The notes beneath the pieces are model-generated. The model was not told the DNA's origin and did not search any database. It saw only the letters and a program-made list of their open reading frames with translations. From positions 1 through 64,000 of the forward strand of contig UQFO01000003.1 of the NCBI GenBank assembly GCA_900540275.1: 64,000 bases of DNA. Reading direction: 5' to 3'. Made by a program: the position numbers and the translations under genes. This DNA comes from an uncultured Oscillospiraceae bacterium (GTDB lineage: Bacteria; Bacillota; Clostridia; Oscillospirales; Acutalibacteraceae). Shown here piece by piece: positions 17,523 through 26,034 of the stretch (positions within the stretch are counted from its first letter, which is position 1; every line of letters begins with the position of its first letter).

Positions 17523-18776
17523 GTGTCGAAACTTATTATAGAAGGCAGCAGCAGATTGTCCGGAAATATAGCGGTGCAGGGGGCGAAAAACAGTGTTTTG
17601 CCGATTTTGGCGGCGACGCTTCTTTGCGGCGACCGGTGTGTGTTACATAACTGTCCGCAGCTGTCCGATGTGGAGACGTCTGTGAAAATACTGCGTTATC
17701 TGGGATGTACCGTCGAACGCGACGGAACGACCCTGACGGTTGACACACGCCCCCTGAGCCGCTATGATATACCGGATGACCTGATGCGGGAAATGCGGTC
17801 TTCGATTATTTTCCTGGGCGCAATCGTTGCATCCGCCGGTATGGCGCGCCTGACCTTCCCAGGGGGCTGCGAGCTTGGACCGCGGCCGATTGACCTGCAT
17901 GTGAAATCACTGCGCCTGATGGGTATCGATATTGCGGACCATCATGGCATTCTCGACTGTGAGGCGCCCGACGGGCTGCACGGCGCGAAAATCGCGTTAT
18001 CCTTCCCGAGCGTCGGCGCGACGGAGAACATTATGCTCGCTGCTGTGCTTGCCAAGGGAACGACCATCATCACGAATGCCGCGCGCGAGCCTGAAATCTC
18101 CGATTTGGCGGATTTTTTAAACGCCTGCGGCGCAAAGATTTCGGGCGCCGGGGAAGGTACGATTTTTATAGACGGCGTTGGGCGCCTGCATGGGGCGCAG
18201 CATGTAATCATACCCGACCGAATCGTCGCGTCGACCTATATGGCGGCGGCAGCGGTCACGGGCGGGGAGCTGACGCTGGAGCATGTGGTGCCGGCGCATC
18301 TGGGCTCTATCATCCCTGTGTTCGAGGAGGCGGGCTGCTGTATCCGCAACGCCGGGAACAGCCTGATGATTTCCGCCCCCGAACGCTTAAACGCAGTTAA
18401 ATTCATCCGCACGATGCCGTATCCGGGGTTCCCGACAGACGCGCAGGCGCCTGTCATGGCGATGACCGCGGTGGCAAACGGCACGAGCGTATTTGTAGAG
18501 AACATATTTGAAAGCCGCTATAAGCACGTGGGCGAGCTTGTAAGGCTGGGCGCGAATATCAATGTAGAAGGGCGAGTCGCCGTTGTGGAGGGTGTGAAAC
18601 GCCTGTACGGCGCGCCGGTTGAAGCGCTCGACCTGCGCGGCAGCGCGGCGCTTGTAGTTGCGGCGCTTGCGGCGGAGGGCGAGACGGAGCTTAAGGGGCT
18701 CAATTTCCTTGAGCGTGGATATGAAAACCTTGAGCTTTGTTTGAGCAGTGCGGGAGCCTGCATTAAAAAAGTCTAA
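17523..18776 (+). CDS. murA: UDP-N-acetylglucosamine 1-carboxyvinyltransferase
   Basis: 417 aa enolpyruvyl transferase, the first committed step of peptidoglycan synthesis. The catalytic cysteine is in FPGGCELGPRPIDLH, corresponding to Cys115 of E. coli MurA, so it should be fosfomycin-sensitive. Other family blocks are VQGAKNSVLPILAATLL at the N-terminus and PYPGFPTDAQAPVMAM. GAAAGGGTG at 17508-17516 favours the GTG at 17523; a GTG at 17514 would add three residues. A 148-bp gap separates it from murG. murB is not present. Confidence 0.95.
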   Translation: MSKLIIEGSSRLSGNIAVQGAKNSVLPILAATLLCGDRCVLHNCPQLSDVETSVKILRYLGCTVERDGTTLTVDTRPLSRYDIPDDLMREMRSSIIFLGAIVASAGMARLTFPGGCELGPRPIDLHVKSLRLMGIDIADHHGILDCEAPDGLHGAKIALSFPSVGATENIMLAAVLAKGTTIITNAAREPEISDLADFLNACGAKISGAGEGTIFIDGVGRLHGAQHVIIPDRIVASTYMAAAAVTGGELTLEHVVPAHLGSIIPVFEEAGCCIRNAGNSLMISAPERLNAVKFIRTMPYPGFPTDAQAPVMAMTAVANGTSVFVENIFESRYKHVGELVRLGANINVEGRVAVVEGVKRLYGAPVEALDLRGSAALVVAALAAEGETELKGLNFLERGYENLELCLSSAGACIKKV

Positions 18777-18802
18777 TATTTCCGGTAAGGATGACGGTGG
18801 AT

Positions 18803-20455
18803 ATGGAAAACAACGACGTGAAAAATAACGGAAAATCAAACGGAAACGAGCAGAAGAGAAGGCCGCCTTCCCAAAATGGAGGGAGGCCTCAAGGCGCTTC
18901 CGCTAAAAACGCGGGCCGGGCAGGCTCCGAACAGGCAAACCGTCAGGGCGCGGGCAAATCCGGCAATCAGGGCGGCACACGCCAGGGCCAGGGCGGTCAA
19001 AGCCGAAGTACACAGCAGGGAAGGCCGCACAACGGAGCGCAGCGCCAAAACGGGCAGAAGCGCGGCGCCAATGGCGCGCAAATCAGCAATGGTGCAAAGA
19101 AAGGGCAGGGACAAGCCCCTGGGCAGGGCCAGGGTATGCGCCCGGAAGCTGGAAGCCGCCCGCCGCAGAAAAAGGGGGAGCAGAAAAATCCCTCCAGGCC
19201 GGCACGCGTGCAGCAGCCGGCAAACAGCCAGGTGAAGAATGGAAAGAAAAACACGGCGCCGAAAGGTAAGCAGAGAAGGCCCGGCGGCTACGGCCGCTCA
19301 GAGGAGCCAATTATCCGCAGGGACGATTACGGCGACGGCTTTTATACCGACGAGGTGGAGCTAAAGCGCCGGCGGCAGGTGAAAGAGGAGCGCGGCGCGC
19401 GGCAGGAGGAAGAGCTCCAGAAGGAACCGATGTCGCGCCGTACACGCAAAATGATTAATATTGCTGTCTGCGGTGTGATTGTAGCTGTCGTTTTGATTAC
19501 GGGCGTAGTGCTCTCGCTGACGGTGCTCTTTAAAACGGAAAAGATTGCGGTGGAGGGTTCCACCCATTATACGGAACAACAGGTCGCGCAGGCAAGCGGC
19601 CTGGCGCTCGGGGAAAACCTTTTCCTCAGCGATAAGGAATCGGGCGGGAAACGGGTAGAACAAGCGCTTCCTTATGTTGAAAAGGCAGAGGTGGGCATTA
19701 AAATCCCAGACACGATTGTCATTAAGGTTACAGAGGCAAAGCCCGCTTACCTGATTGCGCAGGGCGATGACTTCGTTGTCATCAGCACACAGGGCAGGGT
19801 GCTCGAGCGCGCAACCAAAAATACTTTTGACGCGCCGATTATCAAGGGCTGTGAGATTACGAAAACCAAGGTGGGGGAGACGGCGCAGATTAAGGATAAA
19901 AAGATGCTGTCGATTCTCAATGCCATCACGCAGTCGCTTCAAAAAAACAAGTTTGAAGGAATCAAGGAAATCGACGTGACGGACGCTGCGGCGATTTCGC
20001 TCAATTATTCAAACCGCATCAAAATTATACTCGGCACGCCGGAAGACATTGATTATAAAATCAGGACAGCCATGGCGATTATTTCAGAAAAGCTCGCGCA
20101 GACTGATATGGGCGTGCTGGACGTATCCTCCTGCAACAGCGGGAAAAAGGCCTCCTACTATAACGCCGACAGCTCGCTGTACCCGACGGAACCGGCAACA
20201 GAGCCCGCAACCCAGCCGCAGACGGAGCCGGCAACGGAGCCCGCGACCGAACCTTATCCCGGCGAAGGCGGCCAGGACAGCAGCGGTGACGATTCCGGTT
20301 CAGATACCAATTATGGCGCCGATACCGACGGGGATGGAATTCCCGACGATTTTGACGGGGACGGAATTCCGGATTATTACGGCGACGGCGGTATTGCCGA
20401 CAACGACGGGGACGGAATCCCAGACGACCTGGATGGCGATGGAATCCCGGGATAA
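18803..20455 (+). CDS. ftsQ: FtsQ/DivIB-type division protein with calcium-repeat tail
   Basis: 550 aa, roughly twice the usual size. A long disordered cytoplasmic N-terminus (about 1-210) is rich in Gly, Gln, Arg and Lys; then a membrane helix (about 216-242), a POTRA domain (about 245-315, TEKIAVEGSTHYTEQQVAQASGL) and the FtsQ beta domain to about 450. The tail is unusual: Thr-Glu-Pro repeats (about 461-486), then four or five DGDGIPDD-type loops like thrombospondin type 3 calcium repeats (about 507-550). DivIB bridges FtsL/DivIC and the septal PBP outside the membrane, so the tail would face the wall. The start is taken as ATG 18803; an ATG at 18791 is too close to AAGG. Confidence 0.88.
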   Translation: MENNDVKNNGKSNGNEQKRRPPSQNGGRPQGASAKNAGRAGSEQANRQGAGKSGNQGGTRQGQGGQSRSTQQGRPHNGAQRQNGQKRGANGAQISNGAKKGQGQAPGQGQGMRPEAGSRPPQKKGEQKNPSRPARVQQPANSQVKNGKKNTAPKGKQRRPGGYGRSEEPIIRRDDYGDGFYTDEVELKRRRQVKEERGARQEEELQKEPMSRRTRKMINIAVCGVIVAVVLITGVVLSLTVLFKTEKIAVEGSTHYTEQQVAQASGLALGENLFLSDKESGGKRVEQALPYVEKAEVGIKIPDTIVIKVTEAKPAYLIAQGDDFVVISTQGRVLERATKNTFDAPIIKGCEITKTKVGETAQIKDKKMLSILNAITQSLQKNKFEGIKEIDVTDAAAISLNYSNRIKIILGTPEDIDYKIRTAMAIISEKLAQTDMGVLDVSSCNSGKKASYYNADSSLYPTEPATEPATQPQTEPATEPATEPYPGEGGQDSSGDDSGSDTNYGADTDGDGIPDDFDGDGIPDYYGDGGIADNDGDGIPDDLDGDGIPG

Positions 20456-20595
20456 CCGCAGTATTATGGCGGCGGTTATGCGGCGGGGGGATGACGGCAT
20501 AATATAGAAACCTCATCGTCCTGAAACGTTAAAATGGCGCAAATTTCACGTTTTTTTAAATTTTTCTTTAAGAAAAGATTGAAATTTCCGCGCTC

Positions 20596-20625
20596 TTGTG
20601 ATACATTATTCAATAGGCGTATAAT
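20596..20625 (+). promoter_or_regulatory. Promoter upstream of ftsZ
   Basis: TTGTGA (20596-20601), 18 bp, TATAAT (20620-20625), about 80 bp before the ftsZ start. It suggests ftsZ can be transcribed independently of the upstream cluster. Confidence 0.55.
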
Positions 20626-20704
20626 CGATTGGGTTATACTGAAAAAAGCTTGCATTATTATCGTTTCAGATAAAGAAACTGATGTGTATTAGGAGGAAGT
20701 TCAA

Positions 20705-21844
20705 ATGGCATTCGAGCTTGAAAAAGAGTACGGCAACAATATTCCGGTGATTAAGGTAATTGGTGTCGGCGGCGGCGGCGGAAACGCAGTCAACCGCATG
20801 GTGAAAATGGGTGTTCGCTGCGTTGAGTTTATTGCTGTCAATACAGATGACCACGTTTTACAGTTTTCTAACGCTTCTCAGAAGATTCAAATCGGTGAGA
20901 AGATTACTCACGGCAAGGGTGCCGGCTCCAAGCCGGAGGTCGGCAGAGAGGCCGCCGAGGAGAACCGTGAGGAAATCACTGATGTTTTAAAGGACACCGA
21001 CATGGTGTTTATTACAGCAGGCATGGGCGGCGGCACCGGTACGGGCGCGGCTCCTGTCGTTGCAGAGATTGCAAAGGATATGGGTATCCTTACCGTTGCT
21101 ATCGTGACCAAGCCGTTTGCTTTTGAAGGCAAAAAGCGTATGGAACAGGCTGAAGCGGGTATCGCGGCGCTTCGCGATCATGTCGATTCCCTAATCGTCG
21201 TTCCGAACGAAAGGCTCAAATATGCAAGCGAGCAGCGCATTACGCTGAAAAACGCGTTCGACCTGGCCGACGACGTTCTCCGCCAGGGCGTGCAGAGTAT
21301 TTCCGACCTAATCCTGATTCCCGGCCTTGTCAACCTGGACTTTGCAGATGTTACCGCCATCATGAACAACGCGGGCTACGCGCACATGGGCATCGGTTAC
21401 GCGCAGGGGAAGGACAAGGCGGAGGAAGCGGCCCGCATGGCAATTACAAGCCCGCTGCTTGAAACCTCTATCGACGGTGCGAAGGGCGTTATCGTCAATA
21501 TTACGGCTTCCGCCGATATTGGGCTGGACGAAATCGACGTGGCTTCCGCAATGATTACCGACCAGGCTGACCCCGACGCGAACATTATCTGGGGCGCTGT
21601 GCTCGACGAGAACCTTGAGGACGAGATGAGCGTTACCGTGATTGCTACAGGCTTTGCTTCCTTCGATAAAAAGGAGGACAACAGGAGCAGCAGCCGCGCC
21701 AGCTATTCCCGTACGGAGGTGCTTAGGAACCAGGCGGCTTCTGTAGCGGCGGCAAAGGATGTTGCGGCGCGTAAGAGCAACAGCGACGTAGCGGATGATG
21801 ATGATACATTCTACGATATTATGTCCATCTTCAACCGTAAGTAA
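20705..21844 (+). CDS. ftsZ: Cell division GTPase FtsZ
   Basis: 379 aa tubulin-like GTPase that polymerises into the Z ring. GTP-binding motifs: GVGGGGGNAVNRM, the tubulin signature GGGTGTGAAP, and the T7 synergy loop NLDFADVTAIM. A flexible linker (KKEDNRSSSRASYSRTEV) leads to a C-terminal peptide DDTFYDIMSIFNRK that would bind FtsA or SepF. AGGAGG precedes the ATG. ftsA is absent from this cluster, so SepF or an unlinked anchor is expected. Last gene of the dcw cluster, followed by a terminator. Confidence 0.98.
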   Translation: MAFELEKEYGNNIPVIKVIGVGGGGGNAVNRMVKMGVRCVEFIAVNTDDHVLQFSNASQKIQIGEKITHGKGAGSKPEVGREAAEENREEITDVLKDTDMVFITAGMGGGTGTGAAPVVAEIAKDMGILTVAIVTKPFAFEGKKRMEQAEAGIAALRDHVDSLIVVPNERLKYASEQRITLKNAFDLADDVLRQGVQSISDLILIPGLVNLDFADVTAIMNNAGYAHMGIGYAQGKDKAEEAARMAITSPLLETSIDGAKGVIVNITASADIGLDEIDVASAMITDQADPDANIIWGAVLDENLEDEMSVTVIATGFASFDKKEDNRSSSRASYSRTEVLRNQAASVAAAKDVAARKSNSDVADDDDTFYDIMSIFNRK

Positions 21845-21858
21845 TTTAAGAATACATA

Positions 21859-21885
21859 CCGCCCGGTTTGCGCCGGGCGGTTTTT
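21859..21885 (+). terminator. Rho-independent terminator of ftsZ
   Basis: CCGCCCGG (21859-21866) pairs perfectly with CCGGGCGG (21873-21880) across a 6-nt loop, followed by five T. Confidence 0.92.
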
Positions 21886-21889
21886 GTTT

Positions 21890-22370
21890 TATTTGGGCAA
21901 TTTAATAGGGTACGGCTGCCAGCTGAACCGCTGTACGCTTTGATGAAAAAATGGGAACCATTGAGTTTTCCTTGCGAATGAGTGCGTTCAGCCAAAAACC
22001 AGCGGCAAAGGATTATAGGCCGCGCCGTATGCCGCCAGCCTTGGGAATGGTCATGGCGCTTGATTTAGGCATTGAATTCATTGATAAATTATAGTAAAAT
22101 TTATATTGCTGCAATATTGTTAAAAAATAAGGACAGTTAGACGAACCGCTGTAAAATTAAATTGGAACCATGAAAATGTACTGAAACGACTGGTTTCTTC
22201 ATAAAACTGCCACTTATTTATGCCTCGCGTGGTATTATAGGCGAAATACAGGCGAGGCATCTGGAAAATATGGGAGAGAAGCTTTTAGATGGATTTTAAG
22301 CTAGAAAGAACAGGCCTGCATTGAACAGGCCGGAAATGTGACAATGAGTTAAGAAAAACGGAGGATTATT
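21890..22370 (+). other. Intergenic region without a recognised gene
   Basis: About 480 bp between the ftsZ terminator and the glycosyltransferase, becoming AT-rich after 22070. I see no credible reading frame. A 9-bp inverted repeat, ATGCCTCGC/GCGAGGCAT (22220-22228/22252-22260), encloses a possible TATTATAG-like element, and a short repeat of CAGGCC occurs near 22310-22330. GGAGG lies just before the ATG at 22371. Probably a promoter and leader for the next operon. Confidence 0.5.
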
Positions 22371-23342
22371 ATGACGACGCTTTATCTGGCGGTTCCATGC
22401 TACAACGAAGAGGAAGTGCTTTACGACACGACGGAAAAGCTGCTTGCAAAATTCGGCCAATTGCTGTCACAGGGAAAAATTTCGGGTGACAGCCGTATTA
22501 TGTATATCGATGACGGTTCCAAGGACCGCACCTGGGAAATCATCTGTGAGCTGCACGATAAAAACCGGCTTGTATCCGGCGCAAAGCTCAGCAGGAACCG
22601 CGGCCATCAAAACGCCCTGTACGGCGGCCTGATGACTGCAAAAGAGCATGCTGACTGCGTTATTTCTCTCGATGCGGATTTGCAGGACGACATCGATGCA
22701 ATCGATAGAATGCTCGAAAAATATGAAGAGGGCTGCGACATCGTTTATGGTGTGCGCAGCAAGAGGGAGACGGACTCCTTCTTCAAACGCTTTACCGCGG
22801 AAGGCTTTTATAAAATCCTGAAATTTATGGGCGCGGAGGTCGTGTTCAATCACGCGGACTATCGCCTGATGAGCAAACGCGCGCTCGAGGAATTCGCCCA
22901 ATTTAAAGAGGTAAACCTGTTCCTGCGCGGAATTGTGCCGATGGTCGGCTTTAAAACAGCGACCGTTACGTACGAACGCAAGGAGCGCCTGGCGGGTGAA
23001 AGCAAATACCCGCTGAAAAAAATGCTTTCGCTTGCGTGGCAGGGGATTACCTCCTTGAGCGTCAAGCCCATTAAATTTGTTACGGGACTGGGCGCCGTTG
23101 TTTTTGGAATCAGCATTATTATTCTGCTTTGGTCGCTGATTTCCCACGCATTGGGAAGCACAGTATCCGGATGGACGAGCCTTGTGGTTTCCGTCTGGGC
23201 GCTGGGCGGCCTTCAGCTGCTTGCAATTGGTATTATCGGAGAATATATCGGGAAGGTTTATCTGGAAACAAAGCAGAGGCCGCGTTATATTATTGAAACT
23301 TTTTTAAACGATGAACCGGCCGGAACAGATTTGCAGGACTGA
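22371..23342 (+). CDS. GT2 family polyprenyl-phosphate glycosyltransferase (GtrB/DPM1-like)
   Basis: 323 aa. The GT-A domain (about 1-225) has the nucleotide-sugar signature VPCYNEEEVL, DDGSKDRTW and the metal-binding SLDADLQDD; two C-terminal membrane helices follow (about 233-257 and 265-292), then IGEYIGKVYLETKQRPRY, a typical GtrB/YkoT-like ending. Such enzymes load a sugar onto undecaprenyl or dolichyl phosphate for wall or teichoic acid decoration. The sugar cannot be inferred. It forms a likely operon with the esterase and lipoprotein downstream. Confidence 0.88.
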   Translation: MTTLYLAVPCYNEEEVLYDTTEKLLAKFGQLLSQGKISGDSRIMYIDDGSKDRTWEIICELHDKNRLVSGAKLSRNRGHQNALYGGLMTAKEHADCVISLDADLQDDIDAIDRMLEKYEEGCDIVYGVRSKRETDSFFKRFTAEGFYKILKFMGAEVVFNHADYRLMSKRALEEFAQFKEVNLFLRGIVPMVGFKTATVTYERKERLAGESKYPLKKMLSLAWQGITSLSVKPIKFVTGLGAVVFGISIIILLWSLISHALGSTVSGWTSLVVSVWALGGLQLLAIGIIGEYIGKVYLETKQRPRYIIETFLNDEPAGTDLQD

Positions 23343-23370
23343 GAATTGAGCAGTAGAAGGAGGCGGCGGG

Positions 23371-24174
23371 ATGCCTGTCCAAAACGGTACGTTTGAATCA
23401 TTTATGCTTCCATTTGCAGGCGCGCTTAAAAAAATAACCGTTTTTATTCCGCCTGGATTTCAAAAGGAATGCTGCGGCTTGATTTATATGACCGACAGCC
23501 AGAACCTGTTTGGCGCAGATGCGCCTTACGGCGGATGGAAGGCGGACGAAGCCGTTTTATCTGAGCAGAAAGCTATTCCCTATATGATTGTTGCCGTAGA
23601 CAACGCGGATGGAAAGCGGGAAGAAGAGCTGACGCCCGATATAGGCCCCGTGCCGCCTGCGATACAGGCGATAGACGGCCACGATTTCAGCGTACGCAGG
23701 GGAATCGCGTTTGCAAGGTTTTTAAAGGAAGAGCTCGACCCGCATATCCGCGGGAAATATCATATCTGCCCGGGTAGGGCCAACACCATTATAGCGGGAA
23801 GCTCAAGCGGCGGGCTGGAAGCGTTCTATGTTGGAATGCGTTACCCCGGCACATACGGCTGTATCGCGGCGCTGTCACCGGCGTTTTTCCTGTTTGAAGA
23901 GGACACATGGAAACGTTTTTTTGAAAAGCTGCAGCCTGCCCAAAAGAAACATATTCCGTACCTTTACCTTTCTAACGGGGCGGGCGACTGGCTGGAAACC
24001 ATACTTCTCGGCGGGACGCGCCGTATGGAGCAGCGCCTTATTTCCTTGGGGTACCCGCGGGAGAAGCTTTTATATGAAGAAATACCGGAAGAAAAGCATA
24101 ATGAAGAGGCATGGCGCAGGCGGTTTCCGCAGGCGCTGCGATGGTTCTTCCAATACAACGAGGAGGAAACGTAA
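23371..24174 (+). CDS. Alpha/beta-hydrolase, esterase D/Fes-like
   Basis: 267 aa cytoplasmic serine hydrolase with no signal peptide. The nucleophile elbow GSSSGG (about residue 150) gives the catalytic Ser; a likely acid is in the NGAGDWLET segment, and the His is in EEKHNEEAWRRRFPQALRWF near the C-terminus, the usual order for esterase D family proteins. YMTDSQNLFG matches the family's early strand and DGQN-like motif. The substrate is unknown. It starts 29 bp after the glycosyltransferase with AAGGAGG, and its end touches the lipoprotein gene. Confidence 0.8.
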   Translation: MPVQNGTFESFMLPFAGALKKITVFIPPGFQKECCGLIYMTDSQNLFGADAPYGGWKADEAVLSEQKAIPYMIVAVDNADGKREEELTPDIGPVPPAIQAIDGHDFSVRRGIAFARFLKEELDPHIRGKYHICPGRANTIIAGSSSGGLEAFYVGMRYPGTYGCIAALSPAFFLFEEDTWKRFFEKLQPAQKKHIPYLYLSNGAGDWLETILLGGTRRMEQRLISLGYPREKLLYEEIPEEKHNEEAWRRRFPQALRWFFQYNEEET

Positions 24175-24175
24175 C

Positions 24176-24874
24176 ATGAAAAAAATGGTGGCGCTTCTTT
24201 TGACAGCGGCGGTATTGCTCCCCTCCGTCCTGCTTTCCGGCTGCAGCGGGAACGGCGAAGGGGATATACAGTTTACAAACCCTGTTTACGACGCGGGCGA
24301 CGCGGACACGAACAAAAACCCTTACCCCGGCATGGAGCTTGAATATTACAGCGATTCACAGACGGAGGAGGACTCCCGCCAGAGGGCTGTCGTCGTTACC
24401 TCGCTTGACGAAATCCGCGACGATATGATAGGGAGCGGCCTTGATGTCCAGAGCGTCGAATATACAGATGTGCAGCTTTCGGATTTCGACAACGGATTTG
24501 TCGCGGACATCACAATGAAGGTAGAGCTTGCGGACGGAAAGACCGCTGACAGGCATATTCTTGGCTATTTTAAAACGGTACGCCTGCCTGACGGCACGTA
24601 CCGTACCTATTTTGTCTACTACCATGACGTAAAGCCGGATGAAAAGGTGGACGATAAGTCAAAGGAAGAGCTTCTCGGTGAAGTGATGGATAACGTAAAG
24701 CCTCCAAAGGACAATGGCGCCAGCCAGAGTCCGCCGACCTCTTCGCAGGGCTCCAAAAATGAAGGAGGCTCGCAGAGCTCATCCTCACAGGCGGCTGAGA
24801 GCGGCGGAGATACTGATGAAATCAGCAGTAAGCCGGAGCCTATCAGCGAGGTAGACGCCGACGAGGTGTTTTAA
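24176..24874 (+). CDS. Lipoprotein of unknown function
   Basis: 232 aa. A lipoprotein signal peptide (MKKMVALLLTAAVLLPS) ends in a lipobox LSGC with Cys at about residue 22, so it should be anchored to the outer face of the membrane. The middle part (about 60-165) is a compact alpha/beta region; the last 60 residues are Ser/Gly/Gln-rich and disordered. No family is recognised. The start ATG lies one base after the esterase stop, with GAGGAGGAAAC inside the esterase end as RBS, so the two are translationally coupled. Confidence 0.75.
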   Translation: MKKMVALLLTAAVLLPSVLLSGCSGNGEGDIQFTNPVYDAGDADTNKNPYPGMELEYYSDSQTEEDSRQRAVVVTSLDEIRDDMIGSGLDVQSVEYTDVQLSDFDNGFVADITMKVELADGKTADRHILGYFKTVRLPDGTYRTYFVYYHDVKPDEKVDDKSKEELLGEVMDNVKPPKDNGASQSPPTSSQGSKNEGGSQSSSSQAAESGGDTDEISSKPEPISEVDADEVF

Positions 24875-24919
24875 GAATCGCGGTTTTATATTGGTGGGGA
24901 GTCCAAAAACGCCGCCCTG

Positions 24920-25151
24920 GACTCATACCTCCAGGGAGTGTGGATTGAAATCCATTTCTAGCCATTTCTGCATGAACTCGGATAGCGTCTCCCCATGCGG
25001 GAGCGTGGATTGAAATATGCGCTTCGCGCTCCTTTTCCTCCCGGGATTTGAGGTCGCTCCCCACGCGGGAGCGTGGATTGAAATCGAGCGGTATAAAAAA
25101 TCAAGCCTCTCCATCGTGTCGCTCCCCACACGGGACTGGGCAGAGCGAAAT
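24920..25151 (+). CRISPR. Degenerate CRISPR array, type I-C-like repeats, no cas genes
   Basis: Four repeat units of about 32 bp at 24920-24951, 24985-25016, 25053-25084 and 25118-25151, with spacers of 33, 36 and 33 bp. The third unit is the best copy, running from GTCGCTCCCC to GCGTGGATTGAAAT with the inner palindrome CTCCC..GGGAG, a form typical of subtype I-C. The second differs at four positions, the first keeps only its 3' half, and the fourth has lost its 3' half. The ATTGAAAT end puts transcription on the plus strand. Read in reverse, all three spacers are open in at least one frame, as expected of protospacers from coding DNA. No cas gene occurs in the window, so the array is an orphan or remnant. 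Confidence 0.85.
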
Positions 25152-25173
25152 AAAGCCGTATCGCTATAAAATG

Positions 25174-25199
25174 AGCCAGCGTTGTTTGACGCTGGCTTT
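25174..25199 (+). terminator. Terminator after the CRISPR remnant
   Basis: AGCCAGCGT (25174-25182) and ACGCTGGCT (25189-25197) form a perfect 9-bp stem with a T-rich 3' side (TTTTGTTTG). Confidence 0.75.
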
Positions 25200-25251
25200 T
25201 GTTTGCTTTTATTTAATTGGCCAGGGAAAGGATATACCGCCGCGCCGGAAT

Positions 25252-26034
25252 TTACGGCCCGTTCCTTCTCAGGCCTGGCTTTTGGCTGCGGCAGAACTCG
25301 GTCATTGTATCCCAGTAACGCTTTGGCATATGGTTCATGCGGCATTTGGGGTTATAGCGTCCTTCAATGGCGATGGTATCGTAATAATCACACCATAAAT
25401 CGCGGTACATCTGCTCCTGCTCGTCCGGGCCGTCCATAACAAAGGAATCTACCGGAACAATCGCCGACTCGCCCGGCCTGTGGACGAGCGCCATACCGTG
25501 GGATTCGTCGTAAATTAAAAAAGCCTCTTCCGGATAACGGTCGATAAAATGCGGCGCAATGAGGGGCAGCACCTGATTCATCGGCTTGATAACAGCGGTG
25601 AGTACCCGCCCTGTTACGGAAAACCGCAGGAATTGCTTGAACCGGTGGCTTTCATTGTAAAGGTGCTTCTGCGCCTTTAATAAGGTACAGACCGTATCGT
25701 CCTGCAAAAGCTTTATGACATCGGGCCCGATGGAAAAGCCCATCTGCAAAAATTGCAGCATAAAAAGCTCCTTGTGCTCCAAAAAGGTCAGGAACACATG
25801 CTCTGTAAGCTCCATTGCCTCGCGTGAAATCTTCAGCGGAATGGAACGCCTGACCCGCGCTGCCTTATGCAAATCCGTCTTGACCGGCCTTAATGGGTTG
25901 AGTGTCAATTGGGGCGCGCCGTCCGCCTGTATCTCGAGCGGCGTTTCCCTGCGCGCAAAGCTTTCAAACACACAGCATAAAAAGCCCTCGAATGTCCCGT
26001 CATATTCATAGCCTACGCTCCCGCGGTCAAACAT
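25252..26034 (-). CDS. DUF4130 / TIGR03915-type DNA metabolism protein
   Basis: 260 aa. The opening YDGTFEGFLCCVFESF and the C-terminal FIDRYPEEAFLIYDESHGMALVHRPG match what I know of the family annotated as probable DNA metabolism protein, which nearly always accompanies a TIGR03916 radical SAM protein. The biochemical role is unknown; repair or reversal of base damage is proposed from context. The start at 26034 follows GGAGGAGGT and overlaps the end of the radical SAM gene by 22 bp, so the pair is translationally coupled. A longer open frame to 26397 is only overlap with that gene. Confidence 0.85.
   Translation of the reverse strand: MFDRGSVGYEYDGTFEGFLCCVFESFARRETPLEIQADGAPQLTLNPLRPVKTDLHKAARVRRSIPLKISREAMELTEHVFLTFLEHKELFMLQFLQMGFSIGPDVIKLLQDDTVCTLLKAQKHLYNESHRFKQFLRFSVTGRVLTAVIKPMNQVLPLIAPHFIDRYPEEAFLIYDESHGMALVHRPGESAIVPVDSFVMDGPDEQEQMYRDLWCDYYDTIAIEGRYNPKCRMNHMPKRYWDTMTEFCRSQKPGLRRNGP

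Noticed and set aside
24843..25345. Two minus-strand ORFs across the CRISPR region containing SIHAPAWG-like peptides
   Set aside because: That peptide is the translation of the CRISPR repeat; the frames are artefacts of repeats and open spacers.
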